64,000 nt of DNA from Litoreibacter arenae DSM 19593 (GCF_000442275.2 NZ_KE557312.1:1-64000), one strand, 5' to 3'. Positions 1 through 8,395 are shown, numbered from the stretch's first letter. The notes: generated by a model not told the origin, from the sequence alone. A program made the numbers and translations.

Positions 1-39
1 TCAGGCCGCTCTGAAGACCATTATCTCTGAAGACGGACA
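1..39 (-). mobile_element. Terminus of a transposable element lying off the left edge
   Basis: Read on the minus strand, HsdM homology stops exactly where the sequence becomes TGTCCGTCTTCAGAG. The 10-bp word CTCTGAAGAC (plus strand) occurs at 9-18 and again at 25-34, 16 bp apart. A TGT/ACA end with closely spaced direct repeats is typical of elements whose Mu/Tn7/IS21-type transposase binds several sites per end. Only the last 39 bp are in the window, so the family is not determined. The element extends left, so it is separate from the tns operon at 2.5-8.4 kb. Confidence 0.6.
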
Positions 40-411
40 TTCCGAGAAGATCTGCCCGATTTTGTAGTCGATCGTATCGGGATCTTCAGCGGTTTCGCGG
101 AATTTCTTGAGGTAGGGGAACAGGTTGCCGTTGACGAAGGTGATGAGATCTTCGCCGGTCATGGCGGTGTTGTGATCCAGTTTGCCGTCAATCTTGGGCG
201 CGGCCCACTTTTGCCAGCGATACTTCGGGTCGAGGATGGGGGTATAATCCTTGCCTTCAAGCTCGGCATTGTCCTGCCGCTCGGACTCCAGATCGTCGAG
301 ATATTTGAGGAACAGCAGCCAGGATGTCTGTTCGGCATAGTCGAGCTCGGACGCCAAACCTTCGTCATTGCGCAGAACACGGTCGATGTTGTTGAAAGCA
401 TTTTCGAACAT
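1..411 (-). pseudogene. hsdM: Type I restriction-modification methyltransferase HsdM, truncated by insertion
   Basis: The first 123 or so residues match the N-terminal helical domain of type I N6-adenine methyltransferase subunits (MFENAFNNID, ELDYAEQTSWLLFLKYLDDLE). The natural protein is about 500 residues and carries the SAM-binding and NPPF motifs, all absent here. After GQIFSE the frame enters the element end and stops within 13 codons. The start is taken at 411 because GAGGGG precedes that ATG and family members begin MFE; an ATG at 432 is also in frame. The remnant should have no methyltransferase activity, so any partner nuclease or specificity subunit off the left edge is probably silent. 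The 124-residue gene at 476-850 lies just upstream on the same strand. Confidence 0.85.
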
Positions 412-475
412 TACTGCCCCTCTTTTTGCCAAAGAGTAGTCGGAAGGGGGAGGGGCAGCAATCGGTTCTGTTCCG

Positions 476-850
476 TTAGTTGGGTCGTTTTGTTTGGTCC
501 AGCGCGTTTTGCACGCGGCCTATCGCCTGCAAACGTTCGTGAGCTGAAAGGTCCCTCGTCGAATCCGGCTGGGCATCAATGACATCACCACCGCCCCCCG
601 GGACGATCCGCCAGCCGAGCGCCTCAATCGCCAATGTCGCAGCGGCCCTGATCGCGCGCCTTCTTTCCTTTTCAGGTCCGAGGATAACAACGTAGGCGAT
701 TTCTTTGCTGTATTTCTGATGGTGGAAATAATCGACGACGAAAACAAAATTCTCGTCCGAATGCCTGTATTTCAGCCATATCGCAACGTCTGTCAGATCG
801 TCGCGCAGCAGATCGATGCGCTCACCGGGGTTAAGCTCATTTTGGTTCAT
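476..850 (-). CDS. Hypothetical protein, 124 residues, upstream of hsdM
   Basis: I do not recognise the family. The protein is soluble and highly charged, with no signal peptide or membrane segment; its central part (residues about 25-60) alternates hydrophobic and charged residues like a mixed alpha/beta fold, and residues 81-89 contain a glycine-rich stretch (IVPGGGGDV). The start has a good ribosome site, AGGAGA, eight bases upstream. It is codirectional with the truncated hsdM, 64 bp away, so it may have been part of the same defence locus. It is divergent from the XRE regulator at 1060, and the shared upstream region holds one complete and one partial copy of a repeated dyad. Confidence 0.6.
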   Translation of the reverse strand: MNQNELNPGERIDLLRDDLTDVAIWLKYRHSDENFVFVVDYFHHQKYSKEIAYVVILGPEKERRRAIRAAATLAIEALGWRIVPGGGGDVIDAQPDSTRDLSAHERLQAIGRVQNALDQTKRPN

Positions 851-880
851 GCAATTTTATCTCCTGTTAATATCAGGAGA

Positions 881-910
881 ACATTGGCCAAAGCGGCGCA
901 ATGCGAAGTA
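881..910 (-). promoter_or_regulatory. Partial copy of the XRE-flanking operator-like repeat
   Basis: On the minus strand this reads TACTTCG, 11 bases, TTTGGCCAATGT. It keeps 6 of 7 and 9 of 12 bases of the two blocks seen at 973-1018 and 1501-1546, with the same 11-base gap. The third block (GAAGC) is missing. It lies about 30 bp upstream of the start of the 476-850 gene. Confidence 0.4.
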
Positions 911-972
911 GGTGGGAACAATTCACTCGCGTTCATGCTTTGCCAGCCTAAAAACCAAAGGTCGAAAAATTT

Positions 973-1018
973 TGCTTCGTCGATTCCCGGTCTGGCCAAC
1001 ATCCAGTGCATCTGAAGC
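973..1018 (+). promoter_or_regulatory. 46-bp dyad, copy 1, upstream of the XRE gene
   Basis: Structure: TGCTTCG, 11 bases, TCTGGCCAACAT, 11 bases, GAAGC. The outer GCTTC and GAAGC arms are inverted repeats and the centre contains the palindrome TGGCCA, so the unit is a long dyad. It matches copy 2 (1501-1546) at 31 of 46 positions with identical spacing. It ends 41 bp before the XRE start codon, where an autoregulatory operator would be expected. Confidence 0.5.
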
Positions 1019-1059
1019 GACTCGCTTGAGGTGAGAACCCCGGGCTTCGGAGCAACTGC

Positions 1060-1392
1060 ATGAAAGGCCGAGAAATGAGCAAAAAGCCTATTCCGTTTCG
1101 GAAACAGATGAAGCTTGCGCGTCCGGACGTCGTAGAGCGTCAAAAGCAGCACAGCCGCAAAAGTGGTATCGCACTACAGCTTCGGATGTTGCGCGATGCG
1201 GAAGGCATGACACAAGCTGACATCGCGAAGGCAACTGGCATGACCAGGCAAAGCATTGCGGATATGGAGTCATTGGTCGGCCCGATCCCAGATATCGAAG
1301 ACCTCGGACGCTACGTTGATGTCTGCGGTGGCGACATCGAGGCGGTAATTTCGCCCAACGACACTGATCTGCCTGCCGATGAATCTGAATAG
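1060..1392 (+). CDS. XRE-family helix-turn-helix transcriptional regulator
   Basis: Residues about 45-75 form a lambda-repressor-like helix-turn-helix (LRMLRDAEGMTQADIAKATG, then MTRQSIADMES). The 40-residue basic N-terminal arm (RKQMKLARPDVVERQKQHSR) could be a linker or extra DNA contact. At 110 residues it has the size of HigA-type antitoxins and small element-borne repressors, but no HigB-like toxin frame is visible beside it. The start at 1060 has GGAG upstream; a second in-frame ATG at 1075 (MSKKPIPF) is equally plausible. The gene lies between two copies of a 46-bp dyad, one before it and one after it in the leader of the transposition operon, so autoregulation plus control of that operon is the likely role. 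Confidence 0.75.
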   Translation: MKGREMSKKPIPFRKQMKLARPDVVERQKQHSRKSGIALQLRMLRDAEGMTQADIAKATGMTRQSIADMESLVGPIPDIEDLGRYVDVCGGDIEAVISPNDTDLPADESE

Positions 1393-1500
1393 TCCTCGCC
1401 GAAATAGGCGTTCGATTTCCAATACTGTGAGCGAAAAGAACACTCAAAACACCATTATATCAACGAAAAATGAGATAATTTCTTGAACTCGAGATCTTTC

Positions 1501-1546
1501 TGCTTCGCGTTTTTCACATCTGGCCAACATTGATTACGACAGAAGC
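1501..1546 (+). promoter_or_regulatory. 46-bp dyad, copy 2, in the leader of the transposition operon
   Basis: Same three-block structure and spacing as 973-1018 (TGCTTCG, TCTGGCCAACAT, GAAGC with 11-base gaps). It lies 104 bp upstream of the first small gene of the tns operon and 109 bp after the XRE gene. The rest of the 1393-1649 gap is A+T-rich and shows no gene. A TnsB-type end site is an alternative reading, but I see no match to this motif at the presumed right end (8357-8797). Confidence 0.5.
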
Positions 1547-1649
1547 AAACAAGCAAAGGAAATCGAGAAAACCTAAGAAAGCCGTCGAAGCTACGGCACG
1601 ACCCTCCGAACCAAAATCTTGACGATAACAACAATTTTGGAGGTGACCT

Positions 1650-2018
1650 ATGAACTCGATAACCCCTTTTGACTTGCGCCACGCCGTATTGGCACAGCCC
1701 AGTCCCGTGCATGATTTTGTGGCTCAGAACTGGCCTGCGTTGCGCAATGCCGCCGCCCTTCTCGGCGGACGGCGCGCGGCCCAAGAAGCTGATCGTCTTT
1801 TCGATGATCTGACGGCCCACGCGACGATTGGCATACATGCCCGGCGGCGCCTCGAACGGATGATGCGCCGTCTCGAACTCGACGAAGATATCGTCAGCGA
1901 AGACACATTGCTGAATGCAGTCGATCCGTCTGATCCTATTGTCGATGAGCTTTGTCTTCTGGCGGATGGCTTGCGAGAGGCATCCGCGCAGGCCGACCTT
2001 AGCTCCGGACTTTCATAA
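1650..2018 (+). CDS. Hypothetical protein, 122 residues, first gene of the transposition operon
   Basis: I do not recognise the family. A near-perfect ribosome site (GGAGGTGA) precedes the ATG. The sequence looks all-helical and is rich in Arg, Leu and Ala; residues about 62-72 are a basic helix (HARRRLERMMRR) followed by an acidic C-terminal half. There is no membrane segment. The next gene starts 79 bp downstream on the same strand and the row continues through tnsA-tnsB-tniB-tniQ, so it is probably co-expressed with the transposase. A DNA-binding or adaptor role would fit the basic helix but is inference. Confidence 0.65.
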   Translation: MNSITPFDLRHAVLAQPSPVHDFVAQNWPALRNAAALLGGRRAAQEADRLFDDLTAHATIGIHARRRLERMMRRLELDEDIVSEDTLLNAVDPSDPIVDELCLLADGLREASAQADLSSGLS

Positions 2019-2097
2019 ACGCAGCACGACTTCGCAAACTGCGCGCGGTCTTCCGATCCCACGCATCCCCAATCCAAACTGAAAAGGAGAGTCAGCG

Positions 2098-2406
2098 ATG
2101 ACCCTTAATCCTAAACATGGGCAATTTGCCGTGGACGCAGGTCTGCAAGAACACCTGGCGAAGAACGGTGCGACTTTGTCGGAGCTAATCTCTGCGATCA
2201 ATGACCAGAAAGCCATGACAGCACTGTCCAAACTACTCAGTGGCGACTTGTGCTGTTCGAAGTGTCAGGCGCGAGATGTCGGGTTGGTACTTAACGCCCT
2301 GTCCGGTGCTTTTGAGGTGCCCGCTGCAACGCGCCCCGACTTCGATGCGGCAGTGCGCTGGCAGGGTGCTCGGATGGCAGATGTTCACTCAATTCTGGCG
2401 AGGTGA
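2098..2406 (+). CDS. Hypothetical protein, 102 residues, with a CxxC motif, before tnsA
   Basis: I do not recognise the family. A clear ribosome site (AAAGGAGAG) precedes ATG 2098. Residues about 50-56 read GDLCCSKCQ, a CxxC pair that could bind zinc or take part in redox chemistry; no second pair is present, so zinc binding would need a dimer or a partner. The rest is predicted helical. Its stop overlaps an in-frame GTG that opens the long tnsA frame, so it is translationally close to tnsA. Its position suggests an accessory factor of the transposon. Confidence 0.65.
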   Translation: MTLNPKHGQFAVDAGLQEHLAKNGATLSELISAINDQKAMTALSKLLSGDLCCSKCQARDVGLVLNALSGAFEVPAATRPDFDAAVRWQGARMADVHSILAR

Positions 2407-2513
2407 ACCTATCCGGAGAATACCGCCCATCTCCACGAACAGAACAATTTTCTAATCAGTCGAGCTCGGAAGCCCCTCTGAGTTCGGCAGAAACCAAAGA
2501 AAAAGAGACTGTT

Positions 2514-3311
2514 ATGAACAACCTAAAAACTACCGCCATATCCAGCAAAGAAATCACGATCGAGATGTCCATCCGGCCTGATCTGGAAATCCTTGCGACC
2601 CAGCCACCAGTTACGGACCCAGTCAGTGGCCACGAAGAAACCGAAAACGATATTTTTGCAAATGCGATCCGACTCCCTTCTGAATCAACCGGTGCCAGAA
2701 CTACTCAAAAGTCATCTGGTCGCAAGGCCAACGGACAAGTCGTGATTGGAAGCAATCCAGGGCGTCTGGTCCAGTTGGACAGTGAACTGGAATACAAGGT
2801 TGCGTTGGTCTTGTTAGCCAAACCTGATTTTGCCGACCTGCATGATCAGGTTCGTTTCAGATGGATCGACCATACGGGCAAGTCATGCAGCCATTTCTTT
2901 GACTTTATAAACATCTCCAAGTCCGGGGAAAGGACTGGCGTTATTGTCAAGGAAGCTTCGGCTTTGAAGAGTGAACGCTTGCAGCGTAAAATCGGGATGA
3001 TTTCCGAACAGGCGGTTACTGGTTTTGTCGACCGTGTAATTGTCGTCACTCAGCGCGATATCAATCCTGTCGATCTTCACAATGCAAAGTTGCTGCATGA
3101 GGTGCGGCATGCTGATCCGGAGGCAGATCAAGTGGCAGAGGCTGTCACAAGCGATTTGATTGGTGCCGCGACCTTGGCCGACCTTACTGCAATGATGAAG
3201 ATGGGCAGTCGCGGGTTTCGCGCATTGGCAAGGCTTATTCGCCAACAGACCCTCGTTCTACAAAATCACGAAGTCGTCTCATATGGTTCATTCGTGCGGA
3301 GGGCTGTCTGA
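2514..3311 (+). CDS. tnsA: TnsA-like transposon endonuclease
   Basis: TnsA cleaves the 5' strand at the ends of Tn7-family elements and turns replicative into cut-and-paste transposition. From ATG 2514 the 265-residue protein has the PD-(D/E)xK pattern: E91/E93 in LDSELEY, D130 in HFFDFIN and K146 in GVIVKEAS. The N-terminal 80 residues are low-complexity and not conserved-looking. A GTG at 2403 would give 302 residues but lacks a good ribosome site, so 2514 is preferred, with modest certainty. The gene ends in TGATG shared with tnsB. Divergence from classical Tn7 TnsA is strong; the call rests on the active-site pattern and on the gene order tnsA-tnsB-ATPase-tniQ. Confidence 0.75.
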   Translation: MNNLKTTAISSKEITIEMSIRPDLEILATQPPVTDPVSGHEETENDIFANAIRLPSESTGARTTQKSSGRKANGQVVIGSNPGRLVQLDSELEYKVALVLLAKPDFADLHDQVRFRWIDHTGKSCSHFFDFINISKSGERTGVIVKEASALKSERLQRKIGMISEQAVTGFVDRVIVVTQRDINPVDLHNAKLLHEVRHADPEADQVAEAVTSDLIGAATLADLTAMMKMGSRGFRALARLIRQQTLVLQNHEVVSYGSFVRRAV

Positions 3312-5536
3312 TGCTGATCTATCGCCCCAGTGAAAAGCAGTCTCGTCTTGCCATCAGTTCTTGGGATGAAGTTGTCTTGGACGGTGTTGCCTTTCGTGTC
3401 ATCGACGAAACGGACAAAGGCTTCGTGATGATCCGCGTCGATGGGAAGGGCGTTGCTGAAACTTTCGAACATGCCACACTGTCCCGCCGCGCCAATGCAG
3501 GACTGTTGACGCATAATCGGAACAAATTCCGTCCCGAGCATGCTGTTCAAGACGCCCACAGCACGACGGATCTTCTGGCGACGCTCTCGGATGAGGCACA
3601 GCAAGAAGTGCGGTACCGTCTCTCGATGGTTGATGCGGCCAATGAACTGTACGCCGAGGGTCTGCTCAAGAGAGACGACCAGTCAATCAGTAACAACATG
3701 CTTTTGATACGCGAACGTGCAACCGAGATGTTGGAACTCAACGCTAACAATGGCGATGGGCGGCTTTCTCGTAGCGAAGTGACGGCTGGTCGTGTCGGAG
3801 CATCGACGCTGCGCAAATGGCTTAAGAAACATGACCAGGGCGGCATATACGCGCTTGTCGATAAGAGGCACCTGCGGGGCAACCGAAAACGGCGCCTCTC
3901 ACCAGACGAATTGCTTATTCTGTCTCGGGAGGTGGCGAAGTTCGTCGATCCCCAGAAGCTCACCAAAGAGAACATTTTCCAAAACGTGCAGCGGGCTTTC
4001 TGCGCTGAAAATGAGCGGCGCGCTGAAGAGAACTTGTCGCTCTTGCAAGTTCCTTCGAGAGAAACCGTTCGCAAGGAAATCGCCAAGATTGACCCTTTTG
4101 CGGCCATGTGCGGTCGGGAAGGGCTTGCAAGGGCCAAGGCAAAATTTGCGCCCTTGCGCAAAGGCATCGAAGTGACGAGGCCGCTCGAGCGCGTCGAGAT
4201 CGATGACTATAGGTTGGATCTGAGCACCTTCATGGCCACATCGGGCATCCTTGAGCACTTTTCGAAAGAAGCCTTGGGCTCCCTTGGTCTGACTGGCGGC
4301 AAGGACCGCTGGTGGGTTTCTGCTGCAATTTGCTGCACCACGAAGTGCATCGTCGGCATGTGCATGACACGCAACCCGTCATCGCAAAGCGCCCTTAAAA
4401 CGATCGAGATGACAACACGCGACAAAGGGGTTTGGGCTGATGCGGTCGGTGTGCTTACGCCTTGGAACCAGTTCGGTACTATTGGTCTGTTGGTAGCAGA
4501 TAATGGCACTGCTTTCACTGCGGCAGTCACGAAAGCTGCGCTGAAGGACTTGGGAATTGCCTATATCAACCCACCGAAAGGGCCTTCTGAGCTACGCGGC
4601 ACCATTGAGCGCATGTTCGGCACATTGGCGCGTGGTTTGTTGCCTCGGCTGACAGGGCGGACATTTTCCAATGCTGTTGAGAAAGGAGATTACGACTCCG
4701 AAGGCAAAGCTGCGCTGAATGCCGAAGATGTATGCGAAGCATTGATCAGATGGGTTGTCGAGATTTATCACAAAACACCTCAGCGAGGCTTGGGGGGCAA
4801 GACCCCGCAAGATGCGTGGGATGAACTCACGGACAAGTATGGCGTCACGCCTCCGCCAGATCTGAGGACACGCCGGTTGGTATTTGGGACCAAGCTCACA
4901 CGTAAGGTCGGCAAACATGGCATTCGCGTGCTCAACATCGATTATCACCACCCTTCGATAGCAGAATGGCTTCTTCACAATGAAGATCGTGAGGCCAACG
5001 TTCGCTGGTATCCTGAAGATATCGGGGGATGTGCGGTCGAGGTCGACGGTGAGTGGATTGAGGTACCTGCGAAGTTTGCAAGGTTCCAAGGTGTTACTGC
5101 AACAATTTGGCAAGCAACGCTGAACAGCCTGCGCATGTCATCCAAACGGTCCCAGAAATTGAATGAAAAAGTGATCCACAAGGCGATTTCAGCGATCGAA
5201 GAGCTGAACTCGAATGCGATGGCGAAACTTGGAATCTTGCAAGAAGACTGGTCGGACGAACGTATTGCGCGCGAAGAAACCGAGCTCTTGGGGTTCTTTC
5301 AAGACGACTTTGACCTTGAAGATCCGTCAACTGAGCTCGGCAACCGCGACGGCGGCTTCGGTACTGTCATTTCTGAAACATTGGACTCTGGTGGACACTG
5401 CGAAAATAAAAATGAATCCAGCTCGTTTTCTTCCTGCGAGGGGCCGTCAGCTGAAATTCCTGCTCAAGATGCGCAAGGTCAAGGATTGACCTCCAAACCT
5501 CAGCGCAACCCAAACATCAAGTTCTCGGAGAAGTAA
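3311..5536 (+). CDS. tnsB: TnsB/TniA-like DDE transposase (Mu family, rve domain)
   Basis: The 741-residue protein is the strand-transfer transposase of a Tn7-superfamily element. An N-terminal helix-turn-helix region (about residues 140-200, with GASTLRKWLKK) precedes an RNase H-fold catalytic core. The active site is D298 (or D299) in VEIDDYRLDL, D397 in LVADNGT and E433 in GTIERMFG, giving the canonical 35-residue D-E spacing. A beta-barrel follows (about residues 515-600, TRRLVFGTKLTRKV onward) and then an acidic tail where TnsB proteins bind the ATPase. The start overlaps the tnsA stop by one base. All catalytic residues are present, so the enzyme appears intact. Confidence 0.93.
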   Translation: MLIYRPSEKQSRLAISSWDEVVLDGVAFRVIDETDKGFVMIRVDGKGVAETFEHATLSRRANAGLLTHNRNKFRPEHAVQDAHSTTDLLATLSDEAQQEVRYRLSMVDAANELYAEGLLKRDDQSISNNMLLIRERATEMLELNANNGDGRLSRSEVTAGRVGASTLRKWLKKHDQGGIYALVDKRHLRGNRKRRLSPDELLILSREVAKFVDPQKLTKENIFQNVQRAFCAENERRAEENLSLLQVPSRETVRKEIAKIDPFAAMCGREGLARAKAKFAPLRKGIEVTRPLERVEIDDYRLDLSTFMATSGILEHFSKEALGSLGLTGGKDRWWVSAAICCTTKCIVGMCMTRNPSSQSALKTIEMTTRDKGVWADAVGVLTPWNQFGTIGLLVADNGTAFTAAVTKAALKDLGIAYINPPKGPSELRGTIERMFGTLARGLLPRLTGRTFSNAVEKGDYDSEGKAALNAEDVCEALIRWVVEIYHKTPQRGLGGKTPQDAWDELTDKYGVTPPPDLRTRRLVFGTKLTRKVGKHGIRVLNIDYHHPSIAEWLLHNEDREANVRWYPEDIGGCAVEVDGEWIEVPAKFARFQGVTATIWQATLNSLRMSSKRSQKLNEKVIHKAISAIEELNSNAMAKLGILQEDWSDERIAREETELLGFFQDDFDLEDPSTELGNRDGGFGTVISETLDSGGHCENKNESSSFSSCEGPSAEIPAQDAQGQGLTSKPQRNPNIKFSEK

Positions 5537-5537
5537 A

Positions 5538-6491
5538 ATGACCTATGAAAATCAGAAATTTGCTGTACAGGATGCGGTAAGGGCCCTGCGCGACATATAT
5601 GTGGAGGGCGATCGCGATACTGTTTTTCGCGAACAACTGGACCGATTGATTGAATTCAGTCAGGTGCCCGGGGAAGCAGGCAAGCCAGTCATTTTTACGC
5701 GCACGGGGGAAACCCGCGGCATTATCCTTGTCGATGGTGCCGGTGGGGGCAAAACGTCACTCATCGACAAGGCGCTACGGAATCATCCTGCGCTCGAAAC
5801 CAGTTCAAGCGCTCTACGTCCGTGGATCGGAGTAAGTGTCCCAAGCCCTGCAACGCTTAAAAGCCTTGGCCGCGCGATCTTGAGCCAAACCGGCTACGCG
5901 GCGGTCTCCGACCGCAAGCCGGTTTGGGATATCTGGGCCCTGGTCAGGAACCGTCTAAAGGTCTTGGGAACCGTTGTGCTCTGGATCGACGAGGCACACG
6001 ACCTGTTCCACAGCGACGCGCGGCATGAGGTCAATAAGACGCTCAGGATGTTGAAGGCGCTCATGCAAGGGGAGGGCGCGGTTATTGTTGTGCTAAGCGG
6101 CATCGAGGCGCTATGGGACATCGCGTCTTTCGATGATCAGGTGCGGCGGCGATATGCCAAACTTGAGCTGCCTAAGGTCACCTTGGCGTCTCATGGTGAC
6201 GATCTGACCTCGATCGTTGAGGGTTACTGCGATCGCGTAGGGTTGCGGCTTCAAGAGACCGAAGATCTGCTACCGCGGCTCATTTACGCAAGTCGTGGGC
6301 GTTTCGGGCGCTGTATCGAATTCACGGTTCATGCCATCGAGGTTGCGCTGTCGCGCGGCCACGAAGTTCTCACGCGGGACCACTTTGCCGAGGCATGGGT
6401 CATGCAGGAAGGCTGTGCGCCAGGCAATAACGTATTTCTTGCGCCGAAATGGTCCCAGATCAATCTTACTGTCCGCAATCACGCCGCTTGA
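5538..6491 (+). CDS. tnsC: TniB/TnsC-like AAA+ ATPase, transposition regulator
   Basis: This 317-residue AAA+ protein connects target selection to the transposase and confers target immunity in related elements. The Walker A motif is DGAGGGKTS with K72, Walker B is VVLWIDEAHDLF with D151-E152, and a sensor-like VIVVLSGIEAL follows near residue 190. Its size fits TniB (about 300 residues) rather than Tn7 TnsC (about 550). It begins two bases after the tnsB stop and is followed 26 bp later by tniQ, so the three are one transcription unit. Confidence 0.92.
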   Translation: MTYENQKFAVQDAVRALRDIYVEGDRDTVFREQLDRLIEFSQVPGEAGKPVIFTRTGETRGIILVDGAGGGKTSLIDKALRNHPALETSSSALRPWIGVSVPSPATLKSLGRAILSQTGYAAVSDRKPVWDIWALVRNRLKVLGTVVLWIDEAHDLFHSDARHEVNKTLRMLKALMQGEGAVIVVLSGIEALWDIASFDDQVRRRYAKLELPKVTLASHGDDLTSIVEGYCDRVGLRLQETEDLLPRLIYASRGRFGRCIEFTVHAIEVALSRGHEVLTRDHFAEAWVMQEGCAPGNNVFLAPKWSQINLTVRNHAA

Positions 6492-6517
6492 ACCACAAAC
6501 TGAACAGGAGAATTCAG

Positions 6518-8356
6518 ATGACACAATTGTTCCCACACTTCCCTTTCGATGCGATCGAAACACCCCAATCCTATGCTGCGCGTCTTGCCTGGCTGCATAC
6601 GGGTGGCTCGCTGCTGCCTTTCCTGCACGACATGGGTATCCAACCTGCCGAACTGATGAGCAGTGAGCCCAACGCCATCGCGGCACTGGCAGAAATCTCG
6701 GGCGAGGATGTGGCAACCCTTGCCAGAAATGCGGCTGTGCGTGTGGCCAAGCGCAGTTACGACCTGCGTGGATCACGGGTTTCAGCAGAGTTTATGTCGC
6801 GTCCTGCGACGGTGTTCTGTCCGGCCTGTCTTGCCAAAGATGACGCTGTGTCTGGCAATCCAGGACTGCGTCGTGGCCGCTGGATCTGGACCCTATCCGT
6901 CGTTCGAACCTGTCCTGAGCACGGATTGCAACTGATCGAACGGGCCAAGGAAAACTGGTCCGACGAGCTGCACGTCATGTCCGATCGTGTTCCCGAATGT
7001 AAGCAAGAGTTGCAACGTCTGACGAGAGATCAACAGATGCGCCCGGTGTCACCCCTTCAATCTTACATCGTCGCGCGGTTGTCGGGTGAACGCGGGCCGG
7101 AATGGCTTGAGGCTCAAACGCTGGACCAAGCGTGGCGCGCGACCGAGATGCTGGGAATGGTCGCCGTGTTCGGGCCTGACAAGAATCTTCAGACAGCCAC
7201 GCGTGACGAGTGGGATGCCGCTGGCCGTGCGGGCTTCGCGTCTACGTCGCGAGGTGAGGCTGGAATCAAGGAGGGGCTTGAGCAGATATTTCAAGCTCGT
7301 CCGCGTTCGGCGACGAACGCAGGCCCGCAGAAAGTGTTCGGCCGCCTCTATCAGTGGCTTGCGTTCGCGAAGGGCAAGAAAGATCCTGGCGATATCAAGC
7401 GGATCATGCGCGATTTCATCGTGGATCATTTTGCCCTTTCATCAGGGCATAAGGTGTTTGGTGTGGCTCTGCCTGAACGTCGCCTGCACACTGCGGCATC
7501 CTTGGCAAGCGAGGCAGGCCTCGATGTGCGCACCCTCCGAAGTGTCCTGATTGCCAAACGTCTGGTGCCTACTGATGATGAAAATGTCCAAGTTGTTTTT
7601 GATGCAGAGGCTGGGCGGAAAGTAGCAAACTCAATCACGCGATTGGTCGCGGGCGCAGGCTTGCCCAAAGCTCTCGGCTGCACGCGTCCGCAGGCGGAAC
7701 AGTTCGTCGACGAAGGCTTGCTGACCCCCATAGTTGACGAGTTTCTGGAGGGCTATGGCCGTGTGCGTAAAGCCTTTGATGCGGCTCGGATTACCAACTT
7801 CCTGAAAGATCTGGATGGCGCCACACAAAGCGTCGATTTGATTTCTGATGATCTTGTGCCGATCTCTAAGGCTGCCGAACGCGCGAAGATCAGTAGCGCT
7901 GAAATCGTGCATCTGATCCTCGGGCGGCATCTGGAAGCCGTCGTTCGAAAATTTGACAGTACAGGGATTGCGTCCATCTTTGTGGACTCTGACGAGGTAA
8001 AATCTGCTGCAAATAATCTCCTGGTTGGCTCTTCCTTTTCAAGCACAGCGGGGCGTCTGAAAATACCGCGCCAGAGTCTCTTGAAACTTGCGAACAAATA
8101 CCCGGACTTGCTGCCCTCGCAGATCGTGAAGCCGCAGGCGGGGACACATGAATTTGGCCGATTTTTGGAGGGGAATGTCGAGGGGTTTCGAGAAAAGTTC
8201 ACAACAGCGATCCGAGTTGCGAACAGCCGCGGCGTCGAGCTTAAGGTTATTCTCGGCCGGTTCAAGCGGGCAGGGGTGAAGCCAGTTTTTCGACATGCTG
8301 ATTTCGGGATAAATCTGTATCGAACCAGCGACATCCCGGCGCTCCACCCGATTTAA
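6518..8356 (+). CDS. tniQ: TniQ/TnsD-like target-selection protein
   Basis: The 612-residue protein starts with the TniQ signature (FDAIETPQSYAARLAWLHTG). A zinc site follows: C101-x2-C104 (VFCPACLAK) and C132-x2-H135 (RTCPEHG). TnsD-type proteins bind a specific chromosomal site and recruit the ATPase; shorter TniQ proteins serve CRISPR-associated or res-site elements. This length and the long C-terminal part with two helix-turn-helix-like stretches (about 340-400 and 460-490) favour a TnsD-like, sequence-specific role. The ORF is open from 6449, but ATG 6518 has AGGAG and begins the family homology. No CRISPR array or Cas gene is near, and no TnsE is visible. A strong terminator follows. 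Confidence 0.87.
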   Translation: MTQLFPHFPFDAIETPQSYAARLAWLHTGGSLLPFLHDMGIQPAELMSSEPNAIAALAEISGEDVATLARNAAVRVAKRSYDLRGSRVSAEFMSRPATVFCPACLAKDDAVSGNPGLRRGRWIWTLSVVRTCPEHGLQLIERAKENWSDELHVMSDRVPECKQELQRLTRDQQMRPVSPLQSYIVARLSGERGPEWLEAQTLDQAWRATEMLGMVAVFGPDKNLQTATRDEWDAAGRAGFASTSRGEAGIKEGLEQIFQARPRSATNAGPQKVFGRLYQWLAFAKGKKDPGDIKRIMRDFIVDHFALSSGHKVFGVALPERRLHTAASLASEAGLDVRTLRSVLIAKRLVPTDDENVQVVFDAEAGRKVANSITRLVAGAGLPKALGCTRPQAEQFVDEGLLTPIVDEFLEGYGRVRKAFDAARITNFLKDLDGATQSVDLISDDLVPISKAAERAKISSAEIVHLILGRHLEAVVRKFDSTGIASIFVDSDEVKSAANNLLVGSSFSSTAGRLKIPRQSLLKLANKYPDLLPSQIVKPQAGTHEFGRFLEGNVEGFREKFTTAIRVANSRGVELKVILGRFKRAGVKPVFRHADFGINLYRTSDIPALHPI

Positions 8357-8395
8357 CATAATGGGGCTTACGTGATTTTCCCCTCGATTCAACTC

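Noticed and set aside
847-1152. Minus-strand frame of 101 codons ending at the start of the 124-residue gene (ATGA overlap)
   Set aside because: It runs through the dyad repeats and the XRE start, shows no recognisable composition, and its product would need to begin inside the XRE gene. Kept only as a weak possibility for a short leader peptide.
6449-6517. Longer tniQ start inside the ATPase gene
   Set aside because: No ribosome site, and TniQ homology starts at the ATG with AGGAG at 6518.
6518-8356. TniQ as part of a CRISPR-associated transposon
   Set aside because: No repeat-spacer array or Cas gene is visible within the window, and the protein has TnsD-like length.
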